NCBI RefSeq assembly: GCF_002159665.1
Contig: NZ_NFJC01000024.1
Span: 1 to 47,968 of the forward strand
Reading direction: 5' to 3'
DNA length: 47,968 bases
Source: Desulfovibrio sp. An276
GTDB taxonomy: Bacteria; Desulfobacterota; Desulfovibrionia; Desulfovibrionales; Desulfovibrionaceae
Shown here piece by piece: positions 1 through 7,673 of the stretch. Within the stretch, counting starts at the first letter, position 1. Every line of letters begins with the position of its first letter. Below the pieces are notes generated by a model. The model was not told where the DNA came from. It saw nothing but the letters and a program-made list of their open reading frames with translations, and searched no databases. Both the position numbers and the translations under genes were made by a program.

Positions 1-65
1 TAAGCAGTATATCGAATCCCAAAGAACTCCCAACTAAAGGCAAACTTGCCAAGCTAGGGGCGCCT

Positions 66-100
66 TATATCCTCCCCCTGAAGGGAGAGGTTTTACGGCG
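66..100 (-). repeat. relic right-end hairpin of an IS200/IS605-type element
   Basis: Positions 71-90 form a short imperfect hairpin: arms CCTC/GAGG and CCC/GGG around a TGAA loop, with one C-A mismatch. It is flanked by TTATAT on the left and TTTTACGG on the right. Read on the minus strand this resembles the subterminal hairpin found after tnpB in IS200/IS605 elements, and it has the same polarity as the hairpin at 47748-47770 next to a real tnpB end. No tnpA or tnpB coding sequence lies beside it, so it looks like a solo relic. The identification rests on resemblance and remembered element ends only. Confidence 0.45.
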
Positions 101-298
101 CGCTTGATAGGGCATGCATGCCCTAGCATCTCTTTCGAAGATACCTTTTCCCAAAGGGGATCTCAAGGCGCTATGCAGCTTGGCGGATCGTCCTGCCATG
201 GACGAGCCCTCAAAAAGTGGCTACAAAAAACTGTATTGCTGCCGCAAAGGTCAGCCTGCAATGCCAGAAACTGCAAGGGAACCCTGGGAGGAGACACC

Positions 299-1663
299 AT
301 GCAAAAGACGCTCATCAAGGACATACTGAAAGCCACAAACCCGGCGAAAGACGTCACGGTATGTGGCTGGATACGCACAAGACGCGACGGCAAGGGCGTC
401 ACCTTTCTGGAACTGAACGACGGGTCGTGCCTCACCAACCTGCAATGCGTTGTGGACGCAGGGACCGAGGCCCTTGAGACATTGGGCGACAACGGCACAG
501 GTGCTGCCATCAGGGTGGAGGGAGAAGTTGTCCCCTCCCCCGGCAAGGGGCAGGCCTGGGAAGTACAGGCAAGGGCCATCACTGTTTTCGGTCCTGCTGA
601 TCCGGAAAGGTATCCCCTGCAGAAAAAGCGCCATTCCGATGAATTCTTGCGCAGCATAGCGCATCTTCGCGTGCGCACAAACAAGTACTCCGCAGCCTTC
701 CGCATCCGTTCCGAGACTGCCTATGCCATACACAGCTTTTTCCGCTCCGAGGGATTCTACGAGGTGCACTGCCCTGTGCTCACGGGCTCGGACTGCGAGG
801 GCGCGGGCGAGATGTTCCGCGTGACCACGCTTGCGCCAGGGGAAAAGGACACAAGCAAGGACTTCTTCAGTCGCGAGTGCCGCCTCACGGTCTCGGGCCA
901 GCTTGAGGCAGAGGCCCTTGCTATGGGTCTTGGACGCGTCTACTCCTTTGGCCCCACCTTCAGGGCCGAAAACTCCAATACGCCGCGCCACGCAGCAGAA
1001 TTTATCATGATCGAGCCGGAGATGGCCTTTGCCGATCTTTCCGACCTCATGGATTTGGCGGAAAACCTTGTGCACAACGTGACGGACCGCATCCTGACCA
1101 CGAGTGCGGAGGACATTTCCCTCTTTGACCGCTTTGTGGAAAAGGGCCTTTTGGACAAGCTTAAAAATATTGCCAGTGAGCCCTTTGCCCGCATCACCTA
1201 TGGCGAGGCCATAGAGATTCTCAAAAAAAGCGGCAAAAAGTTCACCTACCCAGTATCCTACGGCGTTGATCTGCAGACAGAACACGAGCGCTACCTTGCC
1301 GAGGAGCATTTCGGCAGGGCAACAATCGTCACGGACTACCCCAAGAACATCAAGGCCTTCTACATGCGCAACAACGACGACGGGGAAACAGTTGCCGCCA
1401 TGGACGTGCTTGTTCCGAGAATAGGCGAGCTTATCGGCGGCTCCCAGCGCGAGGAGAGGCTGGATCTTCTTGAGCACCGCATACTCGAGCTTGGACAGCA
1501 GCTTTCGGAGTACGACTGGTACCTGGATCTGAGAAGGTTCGGCACCAATCCCCATGCGGGCTTTGGCCTGGGCTTCGAGCGCCTCATCATGATGCTGACG
1601 GGCATTGCCAATATCCGCGACGTGCTTCCCTTCCCGAGAACACCTGGAAGCCTCGAATTCTAG
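299..1663 (+). CDS. asnS: asparaginyl-tRNA synthetase
   Basis: Class IIb aminoacyl-tRNA synthetase charging tRNA-Asn in the cytoplasm. The 454-residue product has the N-terminal OB-fold anticodon-binding domain (motif VCGWIRTRRDGKG near residues 20-32). The class II catalytic core follows, with motif 2 (FRAENSNTPRH) and motif 3 (GFGLGFERL) near the C terminus, ending in the typical FPRTPGSLEF. The start was placed at 299 because GGGAGGAGACACC directly precedes this ATG and the family begins here; the open frame continues upstream to 104 without family similarity. The length matches bacterial AsnRS. It stands alone, with a strong hairpin after the stop. The upstream 200 bases hold a 16-bp palindrome (109-124) and no recognisable promoter. 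Confidence 0.96.
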   Translation: MQKTLIKDILKATNPAKDVTVCGWIRTRRDGKGVTFLELNDGSCLTNLQCVVDAGTEALETLGDNGTGAAIRVEGEVVPSPGKGQAWEVQARAITVFGPADPERYPLQKKRHSDEFLRSIAHLRVRTNKYSAAFRIRSETAYAIHSFFRSEGFYEVHCPVLTGSDCEGAGEMFRVTTLAPGEKDTSKDFFSRECRLTVSGQLEAEALAMGLGRVYSFGPTFRAENSNTPRHAAEFIMIEPEMAFADLSDLMDLAENLVHNVTDRILTTSAEDISLFDRFVEKGLLDKLKNIASEPFARITYGEAIEILKKSGKKFTYPVSYGVDLQTEHERYLAEEHFGRATIVTDYPKNIKAFYMRNNDDGETVAAMDVLVPRIGELIGGSQREERLDLLEHRILELGQQLSEYDWYLDLRRFGTNPHAGFGLGFERLIMMLTGIANIRDVLPFPRTPGSLEF

Positions 1664-1685
1664 CCCTGTTTTCTGTGTATGCTTT

Positions 1686-1720
1686 GAGGGCCCCGAAAGG
1701 TATGACCTTTCGGGGCCCTC
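1686..1720. terminator. strong hairpin between asnS and the convergent HTH gene
   Basis: Perfect 15-bp inverted repeat (GAGGGCCCCGAAAGG, loop TATGA, complementary arm) between two convergent genes. There is no T-tract on either side, so it may act as a transcript-end stabiliser or a weak bidirectional terminator. Confidence 0.6.
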
Positions 1721-1750
1721 ATCCTGTTCAGGAAGCCTGATCTACAGCCG

Positions 1751-2212
1751 CTAGTTCGAGGAATTGCCCTTGTTTTTCAGGATGCGCCACACTGTCATGT
1801 GGGAGATGTCCTTCACAATTCCCTCTTCCACTGCCTTTCCTGCAAGCAGGCGCAAAGTCCATTTGCGGTGTCCCTGGGGCGGCTTCGAGGAGGCAAGCTT
1901 CAAAACTGCGTGTTCCACATTGCAGCCAAAGCGCGAGGCCCTGGCTTGCCTTGCCCTGCGTTCGCGCCCAAGGGCCGCGTCCATCCCGAGTGTCAGAAAG
2001 CGTTCCTTGATGTGGGAAAGAGTCCTGTCACTGACACCCAAATCCTCGCTCACCCTCGATATGGTCCAGCGGTATTCGGCAAATTCTCCCTTGTCCAGCA
2101 AGAGCAGAGCCCGTGCATAGCGTCCTGCCTTGCTCGCTGTACCGCTTTCCGCCACCTCCTTCAGGAGGCTGACCTCATGCCTTTTCAAGGAAATTCTATA
2201 TTGCCTGCTCAT
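1751..2212 (-). CDS. orphan helix-turn-helix part of an IS630-type transposase
   Basis: A 153-residue protein resembling the N-terminal DNA-binding half of IS630/Tc1-like transposases: two consecutive helix-turn-helix segments (around WTISRVSEDLGVSDRTLSHI and HMTVWRILKNKG). The catalytic DDE half that should follow is absent; the frame stops after NKGNSSN and the asnS terminator comes immediately downstream. A good Shine-Dalgarno (GGGGAG, 6 nt before the ATG) is present, so the truncated product could be translated. It may be a degraded insertion sequence, the first of two ORFs of an element whose second part was lost, or a DNA-binding protein kept by the host. Flanks with terminal inverted repeats or TA duplications were not seen. 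Confidence 0.6.
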   Translation of the reverse strand: MSRQYRISLKRHEVSLLKEVAESGTASKAGRYARALLLLDKGEFAEYRWTISRVSEDLGVSDRTLSHIKERFLTLGMDAALGRERRARQARASRFGCNVEHAVLKLASSKPPQGHRKWTLRLLAGKAVEEGIVKDISHMTVWRILKNKGNSSN

Positions 2213-2402
2213 GGCAAACTCCCCGGGATATTCCCTGCCTGTTTTGCTGAGTAAAAATAAGAAAAGAAATTGAAATTCCTTATCGTTTTATCCCAGGGAA
2301 ACATTTTTGACAAGCTTTGCAAGATATTGCGAGACAATTTGGCAAATTGGCCCTACAAGGGCAAATACAAAGATTTTTCCGTGAAACGGAGAAAGACGGC
2401 TC

Positions 2403-2430
2403 AAAAAAAAGGGGGAAAAGTTCCCCCTGT
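2403..2430 (-). terminator. rho-independent terminator of the thi operon
   Basis: On the minus strand: stem AGGGGGAA / TTCCCCCT with a 3-nt loop followed directly by eight Ts, 29 bases after the thiF stop codon. Classic intrinsic terminator. The remaining 2213-2400 stretch is AT-rich intergenic sequence with no gene seen. Confidence 0.88.
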
Positions 2431-2458
2431 CTGTTGCGAAAAATACAAGCCCCAAGGC

Positions 2459-3064
2459 TCAATGTCCCTGCCAGATGCGGGACAAAACCTCGTCTGCCAT
2501 GAGGGCAGCGCAGGCCGTGACACGCGGGGCAAGCGGCGGATGTGCGTCCACATCGCTTGCAAAATCGCCAACCACAGTCAAAAGGCCCAATTTGCGAACC
2601 CTCAAAGGGGGGCCGCCAAAGCCGCCCATGCCGGAACAGGCTATGCAGGGCAAGGAGGCCGAAAGACATGCCTCAACCAGCATGGCCTTGTCCTCGGCAC
2701 CGTCCAGCGCTTCTATCCAGATGTCGGCAAGAGCGAGTATCGAGCGCACATTGTCCCGGGTTATGCGCTCCTTCACGGCAAGCGGCCGAACGTTTTCATC
2801 CAGTGAACGCAGCCTTTCCGTGAGGGCCTCTGTCTTTGCCTTTCCCACATCTTCCGGAAAATAGCACTGCCTGTTCAGATTGCTTTTCTCGACACTGTCG
2901 TGATCCACAAGGACAAGGCTTGTAGCGCCGGTTCTGGCGAGCATGAGGGCCACGTTGGACCCTATGCCGCCAAGACCGGCCATGCCTATGCGCATAGAGC
3001 GCAGGGCCTGCAATTGGCCAAAGCTCACATAGCGCGCAAGGCCCTCTTCGAGGACAGAGCTCAC
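2459..3064 (-). CDS. thiF: ThiS adenylyltransferase, short ThiF family
   Basis: E1-like enzyme that adenylates the C-terminal glycine of ThiS before sulfur transfer in thiazole synthesis. The 201-residue product carries the Rossmann nucleotide-binding motif GLGGIGSNVA and the E1 signature DHDSVEKSNLNRQ near residues 54-66. It is much shorter than E. coli ThiF (about 250) and matches the compact ThiF type found in anaerobes. It lacks the CxxC zinc pairs of the longer form. The start is GTG and overlaps the thiH stop (GTGA), so translation is probably coupled. Being last in thiS-thiG-thiH-thiF supports the specific role over MoeB/HesA-like alternatives. Confidence 0.88.
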   Translation of the reverse strand: MSSVLEEGLARYVSFGQLQALRSMRIGMAGLGGIGSNVALMLARTGATSLVLVDHDSVEKSNLNRQCYFPEDVGKAKTEALTERLRSLDENVRPLAVKERITRDNVRSILALADIWIEALDGAEDKAMLVEACLSASLPCIACSGMGGFGGPPLRVRKLGLLTVVGDFASDVDAHPPLAPRVTACAALMADEVLSRIWQGH

Positions 3065-4194
3065 GCGCCCTTCCTCACTGTTGTCTTGGTGGGATCCTCC
3101 CAGTCCTTGAGCACGATCTGGAAACCGCGCTTTTCAAGGTCCCCGGCCATTGTCTCCATGTCGCGACTGTCCGTAATGTCGAACTGGGGAGGAGTCTCGG
3201 TCTGATGCACTCTGCCGCCCACTGCGGTGGAAACGCCTGCGCTTACGCGATTGACGCAGATGCTCACAAGGTGGTTGCGCATGTCTGCGCTCTCGCGGGA
3301 AGAACAGGTGATGGTAGCCCTTGGCAAAAAGAGTCTCAAGGCGCAGACATACTGAACAAAGCGGCGGTCGTCTAACTCGTGAGGGATGGCAAAGTCGCCC
3401 ACATGGTTGCAGATGCGGGGGATGCTCACGCCAATGTCCGTTCCGGGATAGTTGTGGTGCATCCACCAGGCATGCATGCCTGTGGCAAAGCCGTCGTGCT
3501 CAAGCCTGTCGAGACCAAGAAGAGCGCCAAAGCCCAGGGAGCGCATGCCAGCCCTTGCGGCACGCTCTGGGGCTTCCAGGCGCCAGGCGTAGTTGCTCTT
3601 GGGGCCTGCGGGATGCAGCCAGGCGTACAGTTCCGGATTGTAGGTTTCCTGGAACATTGTCATGTTGTTGACGCCGCTCTCCACCATGAGTTTGTATTCC
3701 TCGTCGCTCAAGGAATAGACCTCGATGCCTATGGAGGCAAAATGGGGCTTGATGCGCCTGACAACAGAGGCAATGTACTCGGGCGAAGAGAGCTTCGGTG
3801 CCTCGCCTGTGAGCAGCAAAATGTCCTCGAAGCCCTGGCGGGCAATGGCCATGGCTTCTTCCACTGCCTCGTCCACGCTCAAATGGGTGCGCTTTTGCTT
3901 GTTGTTGACGTTGAAGCCGCAGTAGCGGCAGTGGTTTGTGCACACATCGGAGATGTAGAGCGGAGTGAAGACATTGACCGCATAGCCAAAGTAGCGTGTG
4001 GTAAGCTCCCTTGCACGCTGCGCCATGGCTTCAAGGTAGGGGGCTGCTGCAGGGGAAAGCAGTGCCAGAAAATCCCTTGGGGTGAGCTCTTCTGCATTCA
4101 GTGCGTGGCACACGTCGTCTGCAGTCATGGCAGCGCAGTCCTTTTCGCGCTGCTCCCTGTCAAGGCTTGCCCAGAAAGAACGAAACGTTTCCAT
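3061..4194 (-). CDS. thiH: 2-iminoacetate synthase (tyrosine lyase)
   Basis: Radical SAM enzyme cleaving tyrosine to p-cresol and dehydroglycine, the glycine-derived precursor of the thiazole in anaerobes. The 377-residue length equals E. coli ThiH. The radical SAM cluster motif CTNHCRYC (C-x3-C-x2-C) is at residues 85-92. The start at 4194 was chosen because AGGAGGGGCTCC precedes it and the family begins METFRSF-like; the frame is open further upstream without similarity. It lies 10 bases after thiG and overlaps thiF by 4 bases. Use of ThiH rather than the oxygen-dependent ThiO fits an anaerobic host. Confidence 0.95.
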   Translation of the reverse strand: METFRSFWASLDREQREKDCAAMTADDVCHALNAEELTPRDFLALLSPAAAPYLEAMAQRARELTTRYFGYAVNVFTPLYISDVCTNHCRYCGFNVNNKQKRTHLSVDEAVEEAMAIARQGFEDILLLTGEAPKLSSPEYIASVVRRIKPHFASIGIEVYSLSDEEYKLMVESGVNNMTMFQETYNPELYAWLHPAGPKSNYAWRLEAPERAARAGMRSLGFGALLGLDRLEHDGFATGMHAWWMHHNYPGTDIGVSIPRICNHVGDFAIPHELDDRRFVQYVCALRLFLPRATITCSSRESADMRNHLVSICVNRVSAGVSTAVGGRVHQTETPPQFDITDSRDMETMAGDLEKRGFQIVLKDWEDPTKTTVRKGA

Positions 4195-4204
4195 GGAGCC
4201 CCTC

Positions 4205-4975
4205 CTAGCGCAGGAAACCGGTGAGCGGAGAGCTTGCGCTCGCCCCCTCGGCAAAGCTTCTGCCTGTACCAAAGCCTGCAAGATAGGCCTTTCTGCCAGC
4301 GTCCACGGCCTTGCCAAAGGCTTCGGCCATGCGCACAGCGTCCCTTGCAGAGGCAATGCCTGTGTTCACAAGGCAGGCAGCTGCGCCCATTTCCATGCAC
4401 TCGCAGGCCTCGGAGGGTTTGCCAAGCCCCGCGTCCACAATGACCGGCACCTTCATTTCGTCAATGAGCACAGCAATCATTTCCTTTGTGCGAAGCCCTC
4501 TGTTGGAGCCAATGGGAGAGGCAAGGGGCATGACGCAGCAAGCCCCTGCCTCGACACAGGCGCGCGCCACGTAGAGGTCGGGGTTGATGTAGGGGAAGAC
4601 CACAAAGCCTTCCTTGGCCAGAATTTCCGTAGCCTTGGCTGTACCGTAACCGTCCGGAAGAAGGCGCAGGGTGTCGTTGATGACCTCGATCTTGATCCAG
4701 TTGCCGCAGCCTGCGGCCCGGGCTATACGGGCAAGGCGCACTGCCTCTTCGGCCGTGCGGGCACCCGAGGTGTTGGGCAGAAGGTGCATGTTGGCCGGAA
4801 TATGGCCCATGATGCCCTTTCCTCCATCGTCAACCCTTCGCATGGCAACGGTTATGACCTGGGAGCCGCTGGCCTCGGCCACCTTCGGAATGAGGTCGTC
4901 CGAGCGGTACTTGCCTGTGCCGATAAAAAGCCTGCTTGTGAGTTTTTCCCCGCCAATTTCAAAAAGATCGTCCAT
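4205..4975 (-). CDS. thiG: thiazole synthase
   Basis: Condenses deoxyxylulose 5-phosphate, dehydroglycine and ThiS-thiocarboxylate into thiazole phosphate. A 256-residue TIM barrel of normal length. The conserved FIGTGKY opening, the lysine region GNWIKIEVI and the phosphate-binding stretch [13 protein letters not shown] are all present. The start at 4975 (MDDLFEIGG) has GGGGAAT a few bases upstream and fits the family; a longer reading to 5020 is not supported. ThiS ends 78 bases upstream and ThiH starts 10 bases downstream. The operon is expected to be controlled by the upstream TPP riboswitch. Confidence 0.96.
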   Translation of the reverse strand: MDDLFEIGGEKLTSRLFIGTGKYRSDDLIPKVAEASGSQVITVAMRRVDDGGKGIMGHIPANMHLLPNTSGARTAEEAVRLARIARAAGCGNWIKIEVINDTLRLLPDGYGTAKATEILAKEGFVVFPYINPDLYVARACVEAGACCVMPLASPIGSNRGLRTKEMIAVLIDEMKVPVIVDAGLGKPSEACECMEMGAAACLVNTGIASARDAVRMAEAFGKAVDAGRKAYLAGFGTGRSFAEGASASSPLTGFLR

Positions 4976-5053
4976 TGTATTCCCCTTTGTGTCCCATGGA
5001 CACTGCCCTGGGCACTTCAACGCAAAAACATCGCCACCTGTGCGAAAAGGAGC

Positions 5054-5269
5054 CTAGCCCCCGCCCACAAAGTGGATGACTTCGATTTTGTCGCCCTCGC
5101 AGACCACTGTGTCTGCGAGCTTTTCCTTGTCGGCAATTTGCAGGTTGTGTTCCACGACAACGCGCTTATGGTCCACGCCCATGGCCTGGACAATATCAAG
5201 AAGCGTTGTGCCTTGGGACACCTTCTGTTCCTTGCCGTTGACTTCAATCAGCATGCCGTCTTCTGACAT
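5054..5269 (-). CDS. thiS: sulfur carrier protein ThiS
   Basis: Ubiquitin-like sulfur carrier, 71 residues, first gene of the thi operon. It has the beta-grasp pattern (MLIEVNGKEQKV) and the essential Gly-Gly C terminus, here HFVGGG with one extra glycine. The start at 5269 (MSEDGMLIEV) is set by AGGAGG four bases before the ATG; the internal ATG at 5254 is the more usual family start but lacks its own Shine-Dalgarno. The terminal glycine is activated by ThiF and carries sulfur to ThiG. Confidence 0.93.
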   Translation of the reverse strand: MSEDGMLIEVNGKEQKVSQGTTLLDIVQAMGVDHKRVVVEHNLQIADKEKLADTVVCEGDKIEVIHFVGGG

Positions 5270-5294
5270 GTTTCCTCCTGCCGTACACAAGGGC

Positions 5295-5321
5295 AAAAAA
5301 AAGGCCGCCTCATCCACCGGC
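5295..5321 (-). terminator. candidate attenuator hairpin with T8 tract before thiS
   Basis: On the minus strand a short GCCG/CGGC stem (10-nt loop) is followed by one C and eight Ts, ending 26 bases before the thiS start. The stem is weak, but the position between the TPP aptamer and the first gene fits the expression platform of a terminating riboswitch. Confidence 0.4.
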
Positions 5322-5367
5322 AAGGGAGGATCAAGCGGGCTTTGGGGCTTTTTGCCCCTGGCAAACC

Positions 5368-5474
5368 AGCTTTCCCTCCGGCAGTACTATCTGCATCAGG
5401 TGATGGGGCAAAAAAGCCCTCGGGGTCAGGGTCGAACCCTTTCTCAGCCTTCCATAACAAGGCTCCCCCAGCCA
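5368..5474 (-). promoter_or_regulatory. TPP riboswitch (thi box)
   Basis: On the minus strand, about 100 nt before thiS, the aptamer core is readable in order: GGGGGAGCC, an 11-nt loop, GGCTGAGA (the diagnostic CTGAGA), a variable stem AAGGGTTCGACCC, TGACCCC, then ACCTGATGCAGATA, then a CGGAGGGA closing segment. These match the thi-box consensus and its spacing. Binding of thiamin pyrophosphate should repress thiSGHF. The GGGTTCGACCC arm resembles a tRNA T-arm but belongs to the P3 extension. Confidence 0.93.
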
Positions 5475-5503
5475 GTAGCGAACTCTAGCAGCAAACTGTT
5501 GCT

Positions 5504-5534
5504 GCGATTTTGTAGATGTCGCGATTTTGTAGAT
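5504..5534. repeat. two tandem 14-bp direct repeats upstream of the TPP riboswitch
   Basis: GCGATTTTGTAGAT occurs at 5504-5517 and again at 5521-5534, spaced by three bases (17-bp period, 14 of 14 identical). They lie about 30 bases upstream of the riboswitch 5' end, where the thi promoter should be. They could be paired regulator sites or a recent small duplication. Confidence 0.7.
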
Positions 5535-5593
5535 CCCATTTTCCACAAAGGCAAGAAAGGAAAACAGGAAGTTGGAGATTTTTTGCCCAACAA

Positions 5594-5641
5594 GGCAAGG
5601 AAGCTGGGCCAAGCGCAAGAAAGAGCTATCCCTTCCTTGCC
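5594..5641 (-). terminator. inverted repeat at the end of the flippase gene
   Basis: Ten-bp arms GGCAAGGAAG (5594-5603) and CTTCCTTGCC (5632-5641) bracket a 28-nt loop. One arm lies within the last codons of the flippase. The run of Ts after it is poor, so it is a transcript-end candidate only. Confidence 0.35.
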
Positions 5642-7188
5642 CCCCTTCTCAAAAACCTGCGCTTCAGCTCATACACTTCCTGCTTCGTAAAGCCCAGAAA
5701 GGCAGGGAAGACCAGGGCAAGGCCCGCGACAAGGCCCGTGTAGAGCACGCCAGAAACAAGGAAGCGCACAAAGGATTGCAGATCGCCTATTCCCAGTGCC
5801 ATGGTCAGCTTGCGGCTTACAAGGGCAAGGCCAAGCAGGACAACAAGGCTCCATATCTGGTGGAAAACGTTCTTTGCAAAGGAAAGGGGCACGAAGCGTG
5901 AGGCCAGAAAGAGATAGAGGTTGACCGTGACTATCTGGACAAGGACGGTTTTCAGGGCAAGGCCGGTTGCGCCAAGGCCAAGCCCGTACAATGTGGATGG
6001 CGCAAGCAGAATCCAGGCAGTGGAAAGCCCATACACGCATTCGCACATCTGTATGTTGCGCAAAATCTTTGTCTTGCCTGTGGCGTGGAAGATGGAGCTT
6101 GCAAGCTGTCCGTAGGCCTGATGCAAGGGATAGAGGGCCATGATCTGCACAGGCAATACTGCAGCCGCAAATTCCGCTCCGCCAAAAAGCTCCACCACTG
6201 CCGCTGCTTCCACCAATGTGAAGCAGGAAAAGTAGGCTGCCACCACATAGAGCAAAGGCGCAAAGCGGTCGACCAGCCTTCCCATGGCAACCACGTCCTT
6301 CTTGCCCCAGGCTATGGAGAGCTCGCGCATGAGCAGGGGCGTCATGGCAGACACAAAGAGAAAGCAGGCCATGCCCACCTTCTGCGAGAGGGCAAAGAAG
6401 CCCTGTTCCGTAGACCCGTTGAAGAACTGCAAAAGCCACCTTTCGCAGGCAATCATGAGAAAGGCCAAAAGTGCCTGCACGAAGAGCGGGTTTGAATAGT
6501 CGAAAAACTCTTTTGTGTAGGCGCGCCTGCGCTCTCTTGAAAGGGAGAGGACGAGGTTTCCGCCGTTTTCCCAACTGCCCCTTCCACAGCGTACTGTCAC
6601 AAGCCAGTAGCCAAGGGCAGTGAGTCCCAGCATGAGGTACTGCTGCACAAAGAGGGTGGCTATGTTGAGCACATCGCACACAAAGAGGAGCACAAGAAAG
6701 CCCACAGCTGCCAGGGAGATGGTCGAGCGCACTATCTCCGAGGGAACTGTCGCCCCTATGGCGTCGTTCATGGAGCGCAATACACGCCCCCACCAGGTGA
6801 GAAAGGCCCACAGGGCCGCAAAGGGTGTGAGCCACAAAGGCACGTCCGGCATGAGGGCATTGCCAACTGTCGGGCAGGAAAAGAGGAAGAGCGCCACGGC
6901 CATGGTGATGCCGAACACAAGGGCGCTCACACGCATGTAGAAGGCAATGAGGCTGCCCTCTGTCTGCCTGCGTGACAGGGAGTTGTACAGGCACGTGCTT
7001 GTGCCCATGTCAAGGAAACCCGAAAGCTGGTAGAAGAGGTTGGTCGCGAAGCTGTACTCTCCGTAGAGCCTTGGCCCAAGGGCACGCGGCAATATGGCCT
7101 CCATGATCAAATAGACCGGCACGGAAGCTATGTTTGCCAGAAGCTTGAAAAGATAACGGCGTGCGAGTGTGGGCGTTTTTCCTTGCAT
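5626..7188 (-). CDS. oligosaccharide flippase family membrane protein (Wzx/MVF-like)
   Basis: About 520 residues with roughly twelve to fourteen hydrophobic segments spread evenly along the chain, an N-terminal LARRYLFKLLANIAS segment and the pattern RALGPRLYGEYSFA, typical of the polysaccharide transport/MATE-like (MOP) flippases. Such proteins move lipid-linked sugar units across the inner membrane. No glycosyltransferases or other envelope genes adjoin it, so the substrate is unknown. The start is uncertain: 7188 is the first methionine before the family similarity, but no convincing Shine-Dalgarno precedes it, and the frame is open to 7329. A TTGACA hexamer lies at 7400-7405 on this strand without a clear -10 box. 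Confidence 0.8.
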   Translation of the reverse strand: MQGKTPTLARRYLFKLLANIASVPVYLIMEAILPRALGPRLYGEYSFATNLFYQLSGFLDMGTSTCLYNSLSRRQTEGSLIAFYMRVSALVFGITMAVALFLFSCPTVGNALMPDVPLWLTPFAALWAFLTWWGRVLRSMNDAIGATVPSEIVRSTISLAAVGFLVLLFVCDVLNIATLFVQQYLMLGLTALGYWLVTVRCGRGSWENGGNLVLSLSRERRRAYTKEFFDYSNPLFVQALLAFLMIACERWLLQFFNGSTEQGFFALSQKVGMACFLFVSAMTPLLMRELSIAWGKKDVVAMGRLVDRFAPLLYVVAAYFSCFTLVEAAAVVELFGGAEFAAAVLPVQIMALYPLHQAYGQLASSIFHATGKTKILRNIQMCECVYGLSTAWILLAPSTLYGLGLGATGLALKTVLVQIVTVNLYLFLASRFVPLSFAKNVFHQIWSLVVLLGLALVSRKLTMALGIGDLQSFVRFLVSGVLYTGLVAGLALVFPAFLGFTKQEVYELKRRFLRRGARKG

Positions 7189-7454
7189 GGCCTGCACGGT
7201 AACGACTTTTTCATCTTCCCTCAAGCAAGGGCGCATTCTTTGTCCCGGTTTTTTGTGGCAGGGCCCTTTCTCTCTTGCAAAGTGGAGAGCCCCGTTTCCC
7301 GAAAAAAGACGATGCAACATGTCTTGCATTTCCTGTTCCTGTCACTCATACCTGCAAAAAAATACAAGATGGAAAAGCTGTTTTTCTGTACAAGAAATTT
7401 GTCAAAGCCTCATCCTTCTTCTTTTTGCATGAAAACACCCCTGCACTTTGCCTT

Positions 7455-7483
7455 TTGACCTGACAGAGGAATTGGCATAGATT
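7455..7483 (+). promoter_or_regulatory. sigma70-type promoter for ilvD
   Basis: TTGACC (7455-7460), a 17-bp spacer and TAGATT (7478-7483). Predicted start near 7490, giving a leader of about 185 nt before the ilvD ATG. The leader between 7490 and 7673 holds no recognised riboswitch or T-box. The interval 7189-7454 is AT-rich and shows no gene. Confidence 0.6.
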
Positions 7484-7673
7484 GGCCCCAAGTTTTTCGC
7501 TCATTCTCAACGCCATACTCTGTTGTCAGCCAGGCACAAGGGGCTTCCCATCAAGGCTCCATGGCCAGGCTTCCCCCCGGATTTTCAGGGCCCAAGGCAA
7601 GCGGCGAAACGACACAAAGACTCACGTCAAAAACATACATTTTGCAGCTTGTGCTGCAGGAGAGGTTCTACCA

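Noticed and set aside
104..298. Extended N terminus of asnS
   Set aside because: The frame is open, but it has no similarity to AsnRS, and the strong Shine-Dalgarno directly precedes 299.
5420..5450. tRNA-like T-arm (GGGTTCGACCC) before thiS
   Set aside because: No acceptor, D or anticodon arm fits around it, and the segment lies inside a well-matched TPP riboswitch as its variable stem.
5504..5534. Short CRISPR-like array
   Set aside because: Only two copies of 14 bp with a 3-bp gap; no spacers and no cas genes in the window.
7482..7673. 64-codon N-terminal extension of ilvD from a TTG
   Set aside because: The region overlaps the -10 box, so transcription starts inside it; the family begins at 7674 with its own Shine-Dalgarno.
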